Assembly: GCF_032854445.1 (NCBI RefSeq)
Contig: NC_088297.1
Span: forward strand, 23,883,127-23,947,126
Reading direction: 5' to 3'
Source: Liolophura sinensis
Lineage: Eukaryota; Mollusca; Polyplacophora; Chitonida; Chitonidae
Length of the DNA stretch: 64,000 bases
Part shown: in pieces, positions 35,561-49,000 of the stretch
Numbering within the stretch: position 1 is the first letter of the stretch
Layout: the number at the start of each line of letters is the position of its first letter
Position numbers and translations under genes: made by a program
The notes under the pieces: model-generated
The model's database searches: none
Told to the model about the DNA's origin: nothing
Seen by the model: only the letters and a program-made list of their open reading frames with translations

Positions 35561-36725
35561 GAATCAGAGAATGTTGTGGCGTGGTAAATTTAGAGGCATC
35601 TTAAATTGTATCAAAAGTGATCTGCAGCAACAACAGCACGTGTACCGGAAATCGATGAGACAAACATGTCAGCAGAGAGGGAACAAACATCGGCCTTGTG
35701 AACCTAAAACTGTGAATGAACAAGACTCTAACTGTTCCTCATGGAAAGAGGTATTAAATCAATTAAGCTTGAGTGGGTGAATGAGGGCTAGTGGTTTAAC
35801 CTTGTACTTAACAATTTTTCAGTCATATGACGACGAAGGAATCCTTAGAGCGCATGCGATGTGCCTCCTTGTTGCAGGGCAGATTTCCACCGCTCTTTTA
35901 TCTAGTGCTACTTCACTGAGGCGCCTTGCCAAAGGCAAGTAAGCCGCCCCACCCGAGCTATTATACTGATACCTGTGAACCAGTCCTTGAACTATCCCCT
36001 TCGCTGATGGGCTAATAGAGGAAGCTACTACTTCCTCTTTTCAAGTCTTAGGTGTGACTCAACCCAGGATTGACTCTGGATCTACCGCTCCCAGAAGCAG
36101 TACCAAGTGTGCTATCGGGGCCGGTCAGTTAAACTCGATATTGTTGATTTGAATAAGCGTGTATAATGCTAGGGTCCGCTGACCCAGCTCTTGAATCGAG
36201 GGTTCCTTCTGCTGAACGGAAAAGTCAAATCCTTGCAACAGGATATCATCAGCTAAGCTGAAGGCTTATATTTCTGATCTCGAAAAGAAACTAGCTGTAA
36301 TAGAAATTCACGAAAGAAAATACAACCTCCTGTTCTACGGAATTTCGACCAGACCAGTGACCATGAAATTACCTAAGAAGTCATGAGAAGATTTCTGAAA
36401 GATGACATGAACTTGGATAGAGAATCGGCTGACTCTTTTCCGATCGTCAACGTCCATGTCCTTCCCACACCACACCATATTACCAGGACGCGAGACAACA
36501 ATCCCCCAGCCATCATTAGGAAATTAGAGCATGCAAAGGACAAAGATCGCAACCTGAAATCTACTGCCACCCTTATGGGTAAAAAGATGTCTGTACGTAC
36601 AGATTTCCCACCTCAACTGAAATAGAAACACGGCAAACTGGACAGTATAGCCTATGACATTCGAACATCCCAGAACAAACTGGGATACAAGTGGTAGATA
36701 CAAATGTTGTCTTGGAAACTAGGCC
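35561..36725 (+). pseudogene. Degenerate LINE ORF1 (L1-like RNA-binding protein)
   Basis: Pieces of an ORF1p-like protein. A coiled-coil-like part (SDLEKKLAVIEIHERK) leads into NLLFYGI, then RRFLKDDMNL, then VNVHVLPTPHH, PPAIIRKLEHAKDKDRNLK and VRTDFPPQLK. These fit the RRM and C-terminal parts of L1-type ORF1 proteins. Several stops and a frameshift near 36380 show it is dead. It is split by a complete family-2 SINE (35773-36125). The RT-encoding ORF2 is not visible downstream. Confidence 0.72.
35773..36125 (-). mobile_element. SINE family 2 inserted in the LINE relic
   Basis: 353 bp with the tRNA-like head at the right. The imperfect 13-bp target duplication ca(a/g)ttaa(g/a)ct(t/c)ga lies at 35760-35772 and 36126-36138. 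Confidence 0.88.
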
Positions 36726-37180
36726 AGGCAGTGGTATTGACCCTTGACAAATGCAGAAGGAGTAAATAGTCTCAGGTACTCAACTCAATTTTAACTGCAA
36801 ATCTCTATGTAAATACCTTAACCACCAGTGTTCTAGAACTTCCTTCTGAAGCCTCAAACTGATTAGTTCAGAAAATGCAGATTAAAATTCCTCAACTAAT
36901 TTGTCAATTGTCTCCCTTTTTCCATTATCAAAGACTAAATGTTCATTTCTGTGAGTCACCTATACACAGAGTAAAGCCTGTTGTAAAATCTGGTTTCATC
37001 CCTATAATTTTACATATTCCATGTCAATTTATTTATTTCTGTTGCATCTGAAAGGTGTTTATATATTGTTGAAGCAATTTTTTGGAGAATCTTAAAATAT
37101 TTCTATATCCATTAGAGTATCTCTGAAATAAGACATGGCAAATATCTTTGGATTTCCTAATGCTCAGAACCATATGTCCA
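36726..37180. other. Intergenic, nothing recognised
   Basis: AT-rich, no ORF. Confidence 0.5.
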
Positions 37181-37293
37181 ACATGTGTGTGTGTGTGTGT
37201 GTGTGTGTTTGTGTGTGCGTGTGTGTGTGCGTGTGCGTGTGTGTTTGTGCGTGTGCGCGTGTGTGTGTATGTGTGTGTGTGTGTGTGTGTGTG

Positions 37294-37331
<38 letters not shown>

Positions 37332-37560
37332 GGTGTGTGTGGGTGTGGGTGTGAGTGTGTCTGTCTGTCTGTCTCGCTGTGTGTCTGCCTGCCTGTCTGT
37401 CTGTATATGTGTATCTGTGTGTGTTTATGTCAGTCTGTGCATCTGTCTGTCTGTCTGTCTGTTTGTGTTTGTGTCTGTCTTTATGTATTTCTGTTCGTGT
37501 GTATGGCTGTGGGTATGTGTGTGTGTCTGTCTGTATGTGTGTCTGTATGTCTGTCTGTTA
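37181..37560 (+). repeat. (GT)n/(CTGT)n compound microsatellite
   Basis: Long TG run with interspersed CG, grading into ctgt units after ~37360. The cysteine/valine-rich frames are artefacts. Confidence 0.97.
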
Positions 37561-37661
37561 AAGGTGAAGAAAACGTACAAAAAGCATTTCATCAAGTTTA
37601 GACGAAAGAGTGCCGAAAAGTAGCTGTGAATGTGGTGTGCAATATTTTTTTCGATTTTTCT

Positions 37662-38219
37662 TTAAAGGAGAAGAAAACTTACAATTATGACACTATAGGG
37701 TGAAAAAAGCACGTGTTTTTTTCTATCTGGTGGTGCCTGCTGCATAATTTATCGATTTTCCCTCGCCACGCACGTAAATCCTGAAAAGAGTCCTTCGCAT
37801 CCTCCATTTTTAATACCTTGTAATTCATGCTGGGGATGTTTTGCCTCTCAGCCAATGAGAGTGGCTAAACTGCCAGCTTGTTCGCGTAAACTCGGAACCT
37901 ACGTCCAACATTCCGATGTCCCGATCGTCAAGGGGAAAACGAACAGTACTGTTCGCGAACCTCTTGGAAGAAGAGTTCTACCGGAAATGTACGTATTGCA
38001 CTTCGGCGGTTTCCGACGGCAATTCTCCTCCTAACACAGAAGGCTTCAGGTCTAGTTCTTAGGCAAAATGGAGTCGCCCACAACGGATTTTGACGCTGAC
38101 TTTATTTATAGTTTGTCAACTTGAGGTACATATTAGAATTTTTATGGCATGTATCTGCGAGAAAATACATTCTCTTTTCAATGATATTTGTTTAATATTT
38201 AAGTTTTCTTCTCCTTTAA
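37662..38219. mobile_element. TTAA-flanked MITE, piggyBac-like
   Basis: TTAA at both ends (37662-37665, 38216-38219) and 16-bp inverted repeats aggagaagaaaactta / taagttttcttctcct. The 550-bp interior has no ORF. TTAA duplication is the hallmark of piggyBac elements; assignment rests on that and the inverted repeat only. Confidence 0.8.
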
Positions 38220-38242
38220 GAGAAAAAGACACTTGAAAATAG

Positions 38243-38470
38243 TTTTTGTATGGTGAGTGTTTGGGACCATTTTTTAGGTACATATAGTCTTTGTGTAATA
38301 ATTTTATAAATGATGGTTTAACACATGATTAATAAATACAATTCGACTAGAATTTGATCTTTTTAGCTAACAAATATGTTAAACCTGGATTTTGATATTA
38401 TTTATATTTTTCATATATTCATTAGTAATATTATAATCCAGATTAAATGCATGTGTTTGGATAGAACAAC
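38243..38470 (-). mobile_element. Dispersed palindromic repeat, truncated copy
   Basis: Reverse-complement match to 40983-41256 over its full length (starts tttttgtatggtgagtgttt gggacca). The second arm is missing. Confidence 0.78.
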
Positions 38471-38511
38471 AACTTTACTTTCAGATATATCTATTAGACA
38501 TTTATATTTAT

Positions 38512-38600
38512 ACAGCATTATGGTGGGAGGCAATCGGTCAGAATCCTTGGAAAACCCATGACCATCCGCAGGTTGCTGCAAGACCCTCCCACGTGCGATC
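38512..38600 (-). mobile_element. SINE family 1 fragment
   Basis: cagcattatggtgggaggca to caggttgctgcaagaccctc only. Confidence 0.82.
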
Positions 38601-39067
38601 TATTAATGATTAATGACACTCTAACATTCTAACTGTGAATCATGGCTTAGACTGTCGGCTTTTTTTAAAAAGCAGATTGATCATGTTAAAATTCAAATGT
38701 ATGTTTCTTTTCCGCCAATATTTGTACTAATAACCAATGTGCACTAAATTAGTACGCTCTTGTTTAAATGTTTATATTCCTCTAAACCTTATTGTCATAT
38801 TGCCGAAACATTGCACGAAAATAAATCAACAAAATGAAACTATATGCCTATGCAATTTGACTGTTACCTATAATTATTAGATTTGTGTACTTTCAGCACT
38901 CAGTCTTACAGCTAATATCTGGTCCCTGAAGACTGAAAATAGACTTCGAAACATGCAGGACCTTCCTGGCTGTTGCAGAGACTAATATCTCCAGTGATGG
39001 CACACAGCAGTGAACATGTGACATGTTCACAGCCAAGCTCAAGCAGCGCTAGAAAGCCGGAGATATA
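38601..39067. other. Intergenic, nothing recognised
   Basis: No feature seen. Confidence 0.5.
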
Positions 39068-39225
39068 ATTTATTTATTTATTCCATTGATGTTTTACGCC
39101 GTACTCAAGAACATTTCACTTATACGACGGCGGCCAGGATTGAGATGGGAGGAAACCGGGCACAGCCGGGGAAAACCCTCGACCATCCTCAGGTTGCTGT
39201 CAGACCTTCCCATGTACGGCAGGAC
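39068..39225 (-). mobile_element. SINE family 1, truncated
   Basis: Tail and body (gttttacgccgtactcaaga to cccatgtacggcaggaccgg); head missing. Confidence 0.87.
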
Positions 39226-40015
39226 CGGAGATATAGTGCAAAGCAGATATCAAGGGGCGGAGTTAGTAATAACAGTGATGTAATTTTGGGCTATAATTAG
39301 GGTTGATACAGAGCTGGATCTGATGCGCTAAATGTGGCCCTTTTACTGTACGCTTCACATAACCCCCTCTCCCTCCTAGCCTCTTTAGCCCCCTATCACG
39401 ACCCCCCCCCCCCCCACCCAACCCCGCCAAGATATATATTAAAGTGCCGCAGTATATTAACTTTAACCAGCCCAAGCTAAATAATAGCGCTGTACGAAAA
39501 TGTATGTTGGTGAAACATAAATATTTTGTCTCTTTCATTTGACATACCAAATACCCAACTATCTTTTTGTTTACTGAAGCTTGCATATGTCTATACCACA
39601 TCCCCTCCCACTAACCATCGGTATTTCAAGACGGCAATGCATGTGTGTATAAAGCTCAGTCACAATCTTATTTCGAAATTTTATACGCAGCACGAGAGTT
39701 ATCTAGTATATACACTTGAATGTACGTGTTTAAGCCCTGACTCTCAGGTGTGTAGGTCTTTTGTACCACCATCGTGTTTTCCCGTGAATATAACCCATAC
39801 AGGTCTACATCTCGCTTTATACGGAACAAAAAGCAGCACAGCATGCGGCTGGACGGCTATGCCATCACAAAGACCAATGTTTGAGAAGAATATATTTTTA
39901 CTTCCTGCTCAGGTAACTTTAGGGTAAGTTTGATCACGCTGAAAACTGGGCTGCTAGTTCAGTCTTCACTGACTGCGTCTGTCACACGACGATACCGCAG
40001 GATTGTCCAAACACT
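39226..40015 (+). other. Upstream region of receptor gene B
   Basis: No clear TATA box. An initiator-like ttcagtcttc lies at ~39959, 55 bp before the ATG. A ~40-bp stretch at 39925-39965 (ggtaagtttgatcacgctga) has a diverged copy at 45034 inside an intron. A 133-codon frame at 39526-39927 is of unknown significance. Confidence 0.45.
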
Positions 40016-40085
40016 ATGACCACGCTCGCGTTACTCCCGCTGACCCTGGTAGTTCTGACGTCAATTCCGGTCTGCTACGGGCAAG
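40016..40085 (+). CDS. Receptor B exon 1 (signal peptide)
   Basis: 70 nt, 23 codons plus one base: MTTLALLPLTLVVLTSIPVC YGQ. Basic residues are absent before the hydrophobic core, but length and the small residues before the end fit a signal peptide. Donor gcaag|gtaagt in phase 1. Confidence 0.82.
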
Positions 40086-43000
40086 GTAAGTACAACGAAC
40101 TTGTGACTGTATTCCCCCTGACCCCGAATTTCCTCTGCCGTAGAGGCCTTCTTTTCGATAGAACTCTTACCATATAGATACATAACAAGTAATTTAACAC
40201 ACGGCAACATACAGGTCTAATCAACGCAGTACTTTTAACAAAATAATAGTTTTAAAATTAAGCCTTACTGGCTAAGACAATTTTATGGTACAGGCGGTGG
40301 TGCGGATGTCGCTGAACGCGGCACAGGTGGTGCTGACTGTGGTACGCATGGTGTTGACCGTGACAATGAAGGTACAGAGAGTATACCGATTATATTTTTA
40401 TAGGAGCACCTTTATAGGATTACCTAGTGTTGTTGCACCCTGTGTTTAAATTGAAAGACTGTATGTATGTTTTAAATGCATGTAAGTTTGGCTTTTTACG
40501 TTGTAATTTTTCACTCGTACACGTACTCATTCACATCACACTGTTACTGGGTCAACTTGCCGTGTTTGTTTGCCGTCGCCTCTCAGTACTGAGCTCTAAG
40601 CGAGGCAGCAGCAAGTACCATTTTAAAGTCTCTGGTAAGGCACGACCCAGGCTTTATCCCAGACTTTAGGACTTCAAGGGCCTTTCACTGTAAGAGACAT
40701 AATTCCTAGTCTCAACTGTCCACCATGTGCATACCTAGCTACAGGCAGTGATAGGTATACACAGACTCCTAAATGAATGGGATGCGTGGGTGCTAATCGT
40801 GTTCCCATCACCCCATCACTTATCACGTTACAATCCCGATGATGCAGCATATATAACGGCTAACGGTGAATAAACTTCCTATTTATTATATATGGGCATT
40901 CATATTTATTTATTTAAAGGAGCAGAAACATAAAAATGACGCCAAAATCAGATGAAAGAGCCTGAAATCTTATTTTCTAATATTTTTGTATGGTGGGTAT
41001 TTGGGACCACAATTTGGTACGTGTGATGCATGTTCATATCCAAAAGCATGCATTTAATCTGAATTATGATAATTTTTATAGATACATTAAAAATATAAAT
41101 ATGATCAAAATCCAGGTAGAACACATCTGTTAGCTGAAAAGACAAAACCCTAGTGCAAATATATTTATTAAACCTGTGTTACATCACCATTTATAACATT
41201 ATTACACAAAGACAATATATACCAAGTGGTGGTCCCAAATACCCACCATACAAAAACTATTTCCAAGTGTCCTAATTGTGATGAGTTTAATCTGCGTCAC
41301 AAGTTGCTAGTTCATAAACTAGTTTGTCAAGGATACTCCATCAAAACACCTTCATTCTAAGTTTCTCAAATTTTACAATGAGCATAACACTTTCGCTGGC
41401 AGGTATGAACAGAGAGTTCAGAATCTCTGTGGTCAACCACATAGGCGGCGCTGTTATCCCAATGTACATATCTATGACGTACATGGTATTTACCAACATA
41501 GATGGCGTTGGTTGCCCAGCGTAACCGTCTATCCTGTATGTCATGTGTAACATCATAGATGGCGCCTCTTGTAGCATGAGATCTTTACATATTGACGGGA
41601 AAGACGTAATCGTCCGTTACTTTTGAATCATAATTTGATCGGTTAGGGTCTGTAATGCTCGTCATTTTCGAACTGTATCTAATACCGCTTAACCTGGGGC
41701 TTGGGGTCGTAAAGGTAGCCATGCTCATTACATCAGCATGATGCCGTTATGAACAGTTGAATTTCAAAGCGCGACTGAGATACTTGTTTAATTGTTATTT
41801 TACCTGGAACTCATTCACGGACTACGAATTTGAACTTTGATATGGAATTCATGCCTGGAATATCCACTGTCTGGCCGGCATCATTGAAAACTGATGACAA
41901 CTTCTCTCTTGTCTGTTTCCGGCTTTATTTCTTACTCGTTCAACTAAAACATATAGGAATGTTAGTTTGTGGTCTTCTTCTACCTCCATGGTAAATTGAA
42001 TAGACAGATGTATGGAATTCAAACATTGTAAGAATGAAGGAAGATTCTGTTTACAATGATTCCATGTTACAAATGTGTCACCTACATATCTCGGCCATAA
42101 TTTGGGTCTTCATACTGCATTAGATACGGTAACAGATTCAAAATGTTCCATGAATATGTTAGCTACAACAGGCGGTAAAGGAGAACCCCTGGGGGTACCA
42201 TCCTGCATTTTAAAGTAATCATCCCTCCGTTGGAAGTAGTTTAATCTTAAACAAAGTCCAGATAGTTGTTTAAAAAAAATTGCAGGTAAAGGACTGACAA
42301 TAAGCTCTCTGTTGTCATCGATTTTCTTCATGATTATCTCAATTGTCTCTGTTATCGTGACTTTGGTGAACAAAAATTTCACATCAAAACTGACAAGTAC
42401 ATCGTTCTTCTTAAGGTTAATTAATTTTAATTTACCTACAAAGTGTGTAGAGCTCTTCACAAAAGAAGATGATGATCCGGTCAATGATCGAAGAATGGAT
42501 GGTAAATAACTTAGCTATGCTCTATGTTACGGACCCAATAAATGAAACGATAGGAGGTAGACGAACCTTCTCTTTCTTTTATTAACTTTTTAACGAGAGA
42601 CCATAGAACTTCGGGCAAGTAGGATGTTGTTCACCTCGTTCTCGACGAAGTTTGTCTGTAATTAACTTTTCTTTATGTAACTTATTAAACAAATTATTGA
42701 GATTTTCTTATTAATAAGTATTGAGGGGTCTCTCTTGAGTTTCTGATAACAACTGTCCGATAAGAGATCTTGTACTTTCTCCTCATGGTCCTTCTAATTC
42801 AAAATAACTGTGGCATTGCCCTTTTCCGCAGGAAGAATGACAACCTAGGTATTGTCCTTCAGTTTTTTGACGGCATTTCTTTCTTCTCGTGTATATTTCT
42901 GTTATTGTGAGACTGGCTGATGTTTCTCCAAAACGTCTTTAATTTTAATTCTCAATTCTGTTGCTTTGATGCCATCTGTCAAGTTTGAAATAGAGTTTTC

Positions 43001-46000
43001 CACTGAAGTTACAATGTCCAGATACGAATTATGTTCTTCTCGATTCGAAATGTGTTTCACTCGTTTGCACGAAATGTCGCTCTGATATCTTGTTAAGGTA
43101 GTGTCACTGAGATTAAGGACACATTTGTTTTGGGATTTATTCGATGAACTGCATTGTTTCCTTGTTTTTATCTTTACAAACAGAAAGTTTTTGAAATTTT
43201 GTAACTTTGGTTAACTTGGTGTCACCATAAACTGTTGTAGTGTATGATCTCACGGCGGTGTGGATTTAGAGACGAATGTTAGGAAATTTAAACCATGTGG
43301 TCTATTCCTGGAGACAGTGGTGTATGCTGTGTAACTGCGTGGAAATTGTTTTGAACACTTGGTGGTGCAGTCACTGTAAACAAATAACTCCACGCCCATT
43401 GTCCAGCATGCAACGTGCTATCAAATAATTATGACGTCACTCGAGGCAATGCGCTCTTCGAGTCGAAACTCTGCTTATGGAGTTAAATACATTATGAATT
43501 AGCAAAAGCATTGTATCTGCATTTTCCTTGTAATAACATGGACGTTCAGCATGTCAATTTGTACAGCTTGGATTGTTACGTGTCACTGACTAAAAACACA
43601 TTGTGGTAGTGAGTATGACTGATTTTACAGACGACTGATTAGCTTTATTGTATGGTGTTGTGTATAATTAAAGACGTACAAAATAGAAAAACCAGAGCAG
43701 CGACGATAGTGTGATAGACGTACAACATGGAGAGTAAAACCAGAGCAGCGACGATAGTGTGATAGACGTATAGCATAGGGTGTAAAACCAGAGCAGCAAC
43801 GACAGTGTGATAGACGTACAGCATAGAGAGTAAAACCAGAGCAGCGACGACAGTGTGATAGACGTACAGCATAGAGAGTAAAATCAGAGCAGCGACGACA
43901 GTGGGATAGACGTACAGCATAGAGAGTTAAACCAGAGCAGCGACCACAGTGTGATAGACGTACAGCATAGAGAGTAAAGCCAGTAAAGCTTCGGCCATAG
44001 TGGATTCAACCACAATTTTGCAGGTCAATTCAGTTGTGTTGCGGATTTAGGACAGCAGGTTGGTCAAGTGCTTGGCGAGGTGCGATGGTTTCCCACAGAT
44101 CATATCCGCGTTTCCCCGACCTATAAACCTGTGCACCGTCATGCAAATGAAATGAATGGCCTTTAACACCACACCAAATATCAATAAATAAATAAATAAA
44201 TCAATGAATTAAGTTAACTTTTCATTTCCAAACCAAATGGAATTTCTGGACGCTTTAAAATACCTACAATACTTTAGACAGAAGTTCGCAGTTAGGAGGG
44301 GCGTCCCTGAGAATATCTGTCTGGATAACTGTTTCACACTTGGTGTAAAAATGACACTTTATGCGGGCTATCGCGTGATACCCATACTTCCGAATTACAA
44401 CACCAGTGGGTGTTTCGGTGGATAACTGTCGGCTCTGTATCTCCACTGATATTGTACCACTTCATACTTCATGCTGTCACGCAATGGGCGCTTTTAGGTG
44501 TAATTTATACACCAGGTGTGAACTGTAGGTCCAGTAGTAACGAAAATATAGCCTATTATACGTTTAAGTAAAATAACAACTGGGCCCCCTTGAACTACTA
44601 ACTGCTAACTGCGAACTACTGTGTAAAGTATTACACCTCGATAGATTGTAAAAAGTGTTTCTTCTGGCAAATATTTAATACAAGTTACACTGTGACGTCA
44701 TTGCCTGCGGCGTCATTACCCTGTGGTGTCATTATGCCTATATCTCATCATAACCCATACGGTTAAGGGACAATACGTATTTTATTATGAGTCTATTACA
44801 AAGAAGCTAATGATTCAGTTTATCGAACTCTTCAGACATGAGTTTACGTAATATAGTATTATGAAATATAGCACAAACCTCATCAAATGAAGACAAGATT
44901 CATGTATGTATTAGGAAATTAGCTTGATCTGCTTTGCGGAAGTTGGTTGTGGCTTGCCGATATTCACATAGACGTAAATCCATCTTACACGTGACACACG
45001 TGACAAAGCTTTACATGTATAAAGCTACTTTTGGGTAGGTTTGAGCATGCTGAAGATTGCGGAGTTCGCTCAGTGTCCGTACTATTATCTATTCCTTTTA
45101 CTCTTCGGCCGTAAGTGGGAAGGTCTGTCATCAACCTGGGGATGGTCGTGGGTTTCCCCCGGGCTATGCACGGTTTCCTCCCACCATAATGCTGGCCGCT
45201 GTCGTATAAGTGAAAAATTCTTGAGTACGAACTAAGGTTTAATCCGTTTGCTGATACTGTCTGAGGCGTTTCTTTGTTGTACCTTGATCATATTGATCGA
45301 GGTCCATTTGAGATACAGGTGCCTTTGATAGACCTTACATGTATATATGTATGTACTGGACATCATGCTGTAATAGGGCCAATACTTCCTCATCAGCCTC
45401 GGACAATTTATAGGACTGCGTCCTTTGCGTGGGATTGACTTTGAGTACATTTTCACCTGGTTATGAAGTTTAAATAAATTTACATACAGTTTTTAAAGGC
45501 TAAAATTTCTCACAAAAATGTCACTTAAGTGGTGGATCCCATTTATGTTTTAGTCTGTAGCTCGACATCACTCACTAAATGTGGAGAGGAATGTCACTGT
45601 GCGGACAGGACGAGATGTGGAGGAGGGTTTTGTGAGGGAGGCTGTCAGGACGGATGGACAAACACTGACTGTCAGCAAGGTAAGTGTAGATATTCATGTT
45701 AACACTTACAGAACTGCATACTTTCAAATCACATTGATATCTTTTGACGAATCAGAATTCTCCTCTAAAGCATAGGCCTGTACAGTTACACTGTACAACC
45801 ACCTGTTCATACATGTACACCTGCCTTCATTTACTGATGACTTACCTGCTGCTGTTTGCGCCGACGTTCTCTAACCGGTGTTTACAATGGTCATGTGTCA
45901 TTTTCTGTGAGGGAGATTGTTCCAGGTAAGTGGGGGAAGTCTTGTACATGCTACCGCGGGCTTTACATCAGGAGATTTGGTCTGCAGCTGGTTGGTGATC

Positions 46001-49000
46001 CCTTCTTAGGAAAGAAAGTTATATTAATATATCAGTTTATAGATAAACAGGTCGTGTTCAGAACCGTGCGATAAGAAAAAGCTAATTTCAGATCCGAGCA
46101 CAACTCATTTACATATCTGAGGTATACATTTTGCTGGCAGCGATAACAAAATATTTATGGCCATAGCACGTCGACCGCAAATCACCAACGTTAGAGATCT
46201 TGCACTTGTCTTACAACGTGTGTGGCGTAGGATACGACAAGCTGTTATCCAGAGACTGATATTGTTCATTAGAAGGCGTTGAATGGCATGCATTGTAAAC
46301 TTGGATGGTCATACCCGGTACTGATTTTGTCTTTGGACCTCTTGTGTATTGCATTTCCTCTATTTTTAAATTGTGTACTTTCCAGTGACACCTGCTATTA
46401 CTAACGCGTAATTGACTTATCTGAGTGTGAATGTAATGCACAGCCAACACCAAATAAGAAATTTGCAAAAAGAATAAAACCAAAACTGAAAACATTGCAC
46501 TCTTGATGAATGTATATTTTATTCTCTGTGTATTTATTTATTTATTTATTTATTTATTTGATTATTTGGTGTTTATGCCGTACTCAATAATATTTCAATT
46601 ATACGACGGCGGCTAGCATTATGATGGGTGGAAACCGGGCAGAGCCGGGGGAAACCCACGACCATCCTCAGATTGCTGGGAGACCTTTCCACGTACGACC
46701 GGAGAGGAAGCCATCATCAGCTGGACTTGAACTCACAGCGACCGGATTGCTGAGACACTCTTGAGTCATTACGCTGCGCTAGAGCGCTAACCAACGAAGC
46801 AACGGAGGCTCCCGTGTGTATAGTATAGGTTTATGGTATGTTTTCCTATGACCCATTACCATACTTACAGTTTTCGTCTCTATGTTTCAGTGTGTGAAGC
46901 ATCGAGTCCTACAAAATGTGGAGAAGATTGTCATTGTAATAGGATCTTCTCTTGTGGCTTTGGCACCTGTTTGGGAGGGAACGGCTGCGCTCCTGGGTGG
47001 AAAGGGAGTACCTGTCAGACACCTACAGGTAACAGTATTTATGGAGACTAAGTAATTTATTTATTTATTTATTTGATTGGTGTTTTACGCCGTACTCAAG
47101 AATATTTCACTTATACGACGGCGGCCAGCATTATGGTGGGTGGAAACCGGGCACACCCCGGGGGAAACCCACGACCATCCGCAGGTTGCTTCCCACGTAC
47201 GACCGGAGAGGAAGCCAGCATGAGCTGGACTTGAAGTCACAGCGACCGCATTGGTGAGAGACTCCTGGGTCATTACGCTGCGCTAGCGCGTTAACCAACT
47301 GAGCCACGGAGGCCCCAGACTAAGTAATGGTTTAGTTTTAATTTTGCCCCGTCCTAGCTTGTTCTCGCCACCTTGTAACTGCCACCAGGTTCGTCATAAC
47401 AGCGTCGCAGCAGAGAGGGGCATTGTTTTACTGAGTCGAAACAAGGGCTGCGTAGTTTTGTTTGACCAATGTCCAAACATTTCAGGAAAGGCGCAGTCGT
47501 ACTAAGTCAGACTAGTAACAACAGCGTCACTGTAGTCAAGGTTGTCAAGGGTGTAGTTTTAATCGGCCAGACTTCCTACAGCAGGAGGGCGTACATGTAG
47601 TCTTACTCAGCCAGAGTTGTAAAAACAGAGAGGCATATTTTTTCTCGGCCAGGGTTGTAAAAGCAGAGAGGCGTAGTCTTTCTTAGTCGGAGTTGTAAGG
47701 ATAGGGAGAGACATAGCCTTTCTAGACCAGAGTTGTTACAGCAGGGAGAGGCGTAGTCTTGCTGGCTAAAGAAGAACAACGATGTCATCTGTAAGTTCTG
47801 TATGTCGCGTTAGTGCCTACTTGATTTACTGTCAAATTGCTCCGAAAGTGTCATACATAAATTATTCCTCAAGTTTAAAACAGTTCCACCGTTTAAATCC
47901 TAAGGATATTCATCAAAAAGTAAAAGATAGTGGGAAATGAAATTTTCTTTGTCTGAGCAGTTAAAACCTCGTGACATACAGTGCGTGGCACACGGCGCAA
48001 AGTAAGTACTGTGCTGTATTAGTTGATGTGCGGGGTGCGTTTTATTCAGTATAACAAACTAAAAAATATAAATAAATTACGCTTATTTATTCTTTATACT
48101 TCTTTAACTTTGTTATGGAAAGTCATACAGGCTGAAGATGAAATGTCAAAAGGTTGTACTTCATCAGTTGTATACAACATTTGTATTCAGCAAAACAAAA
48201 AACAAAACAAAAGAAAAACAACAAAACAACAGATTTAAATTTAAAGTGATTCAACATTAGAACTGATGTTAGCATTAACAGAAAGAATAGGGAGATCATT
48301 TGACTGCAATTTTCGGAAACTAGAAGTTAAAAATATTCGCGTCTAACATACATTATGTTGACAAATTTCTGTGACAGTCAGAGCTGTTAACATTGATCTC
48401 TACAAAATTTATATATTGCTTACTTCAGTGAGAAAAAAATTTTGTCTTAATCTGCCTCAGATACCTTGTATCACTATCCTGGATGATATGGTTCTCTACG
48501 TTGACCTTACATACCTAACTGGTATTTTGTGTAAAACATTAATTAAGTTGATGAACTCCAGCCTACGTTGTTTTGGCTCTGGTGACATTTCCAGGGTGCA
48601 GTTTTTCTTTTTATTGACCCACATCTTGAAGTCGTCACCCACTGTTATCAATATGCTAACAAAGTATTCTAATTAAGACCAGATTAAATTCATCAGAATA
48701 TATTGTTAGTAAGCCTAAAAAGGAGCAGCGTCCGTATCTCCCCGTCTCTGTCTGGAGTAACTCTCGGCTCACACGTGGTTTCGTTCTCTTGAGTCTCATG
48801 ATCAAAGAAAATGATAATTAGCTTTAGCCTTTCTGTTTTCATTGATTTTAAATCAAAAGAGACATGCAGGAATTAATATTCTCGTTCACACTGAATGCTG
48901 TAATTTTGGCCATGGAAGGTTTACATTTGTAGAATTCAATATGTGTTGCTTTTTATTTGTAACAGAACCGTGTCCAGATGGTAAATATGGAGATAGATGT

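Noticed and set aside
37135-37623. Cys/Val-rich 162-codon frame
   Set aside because: It is a (GT)n/(CTGT)n microsatellite.
39526-39927. 133-codon frame upstream of receptor B
   Set aside because: No motif or homologous frame seen; it could be untranslated leader or chance.
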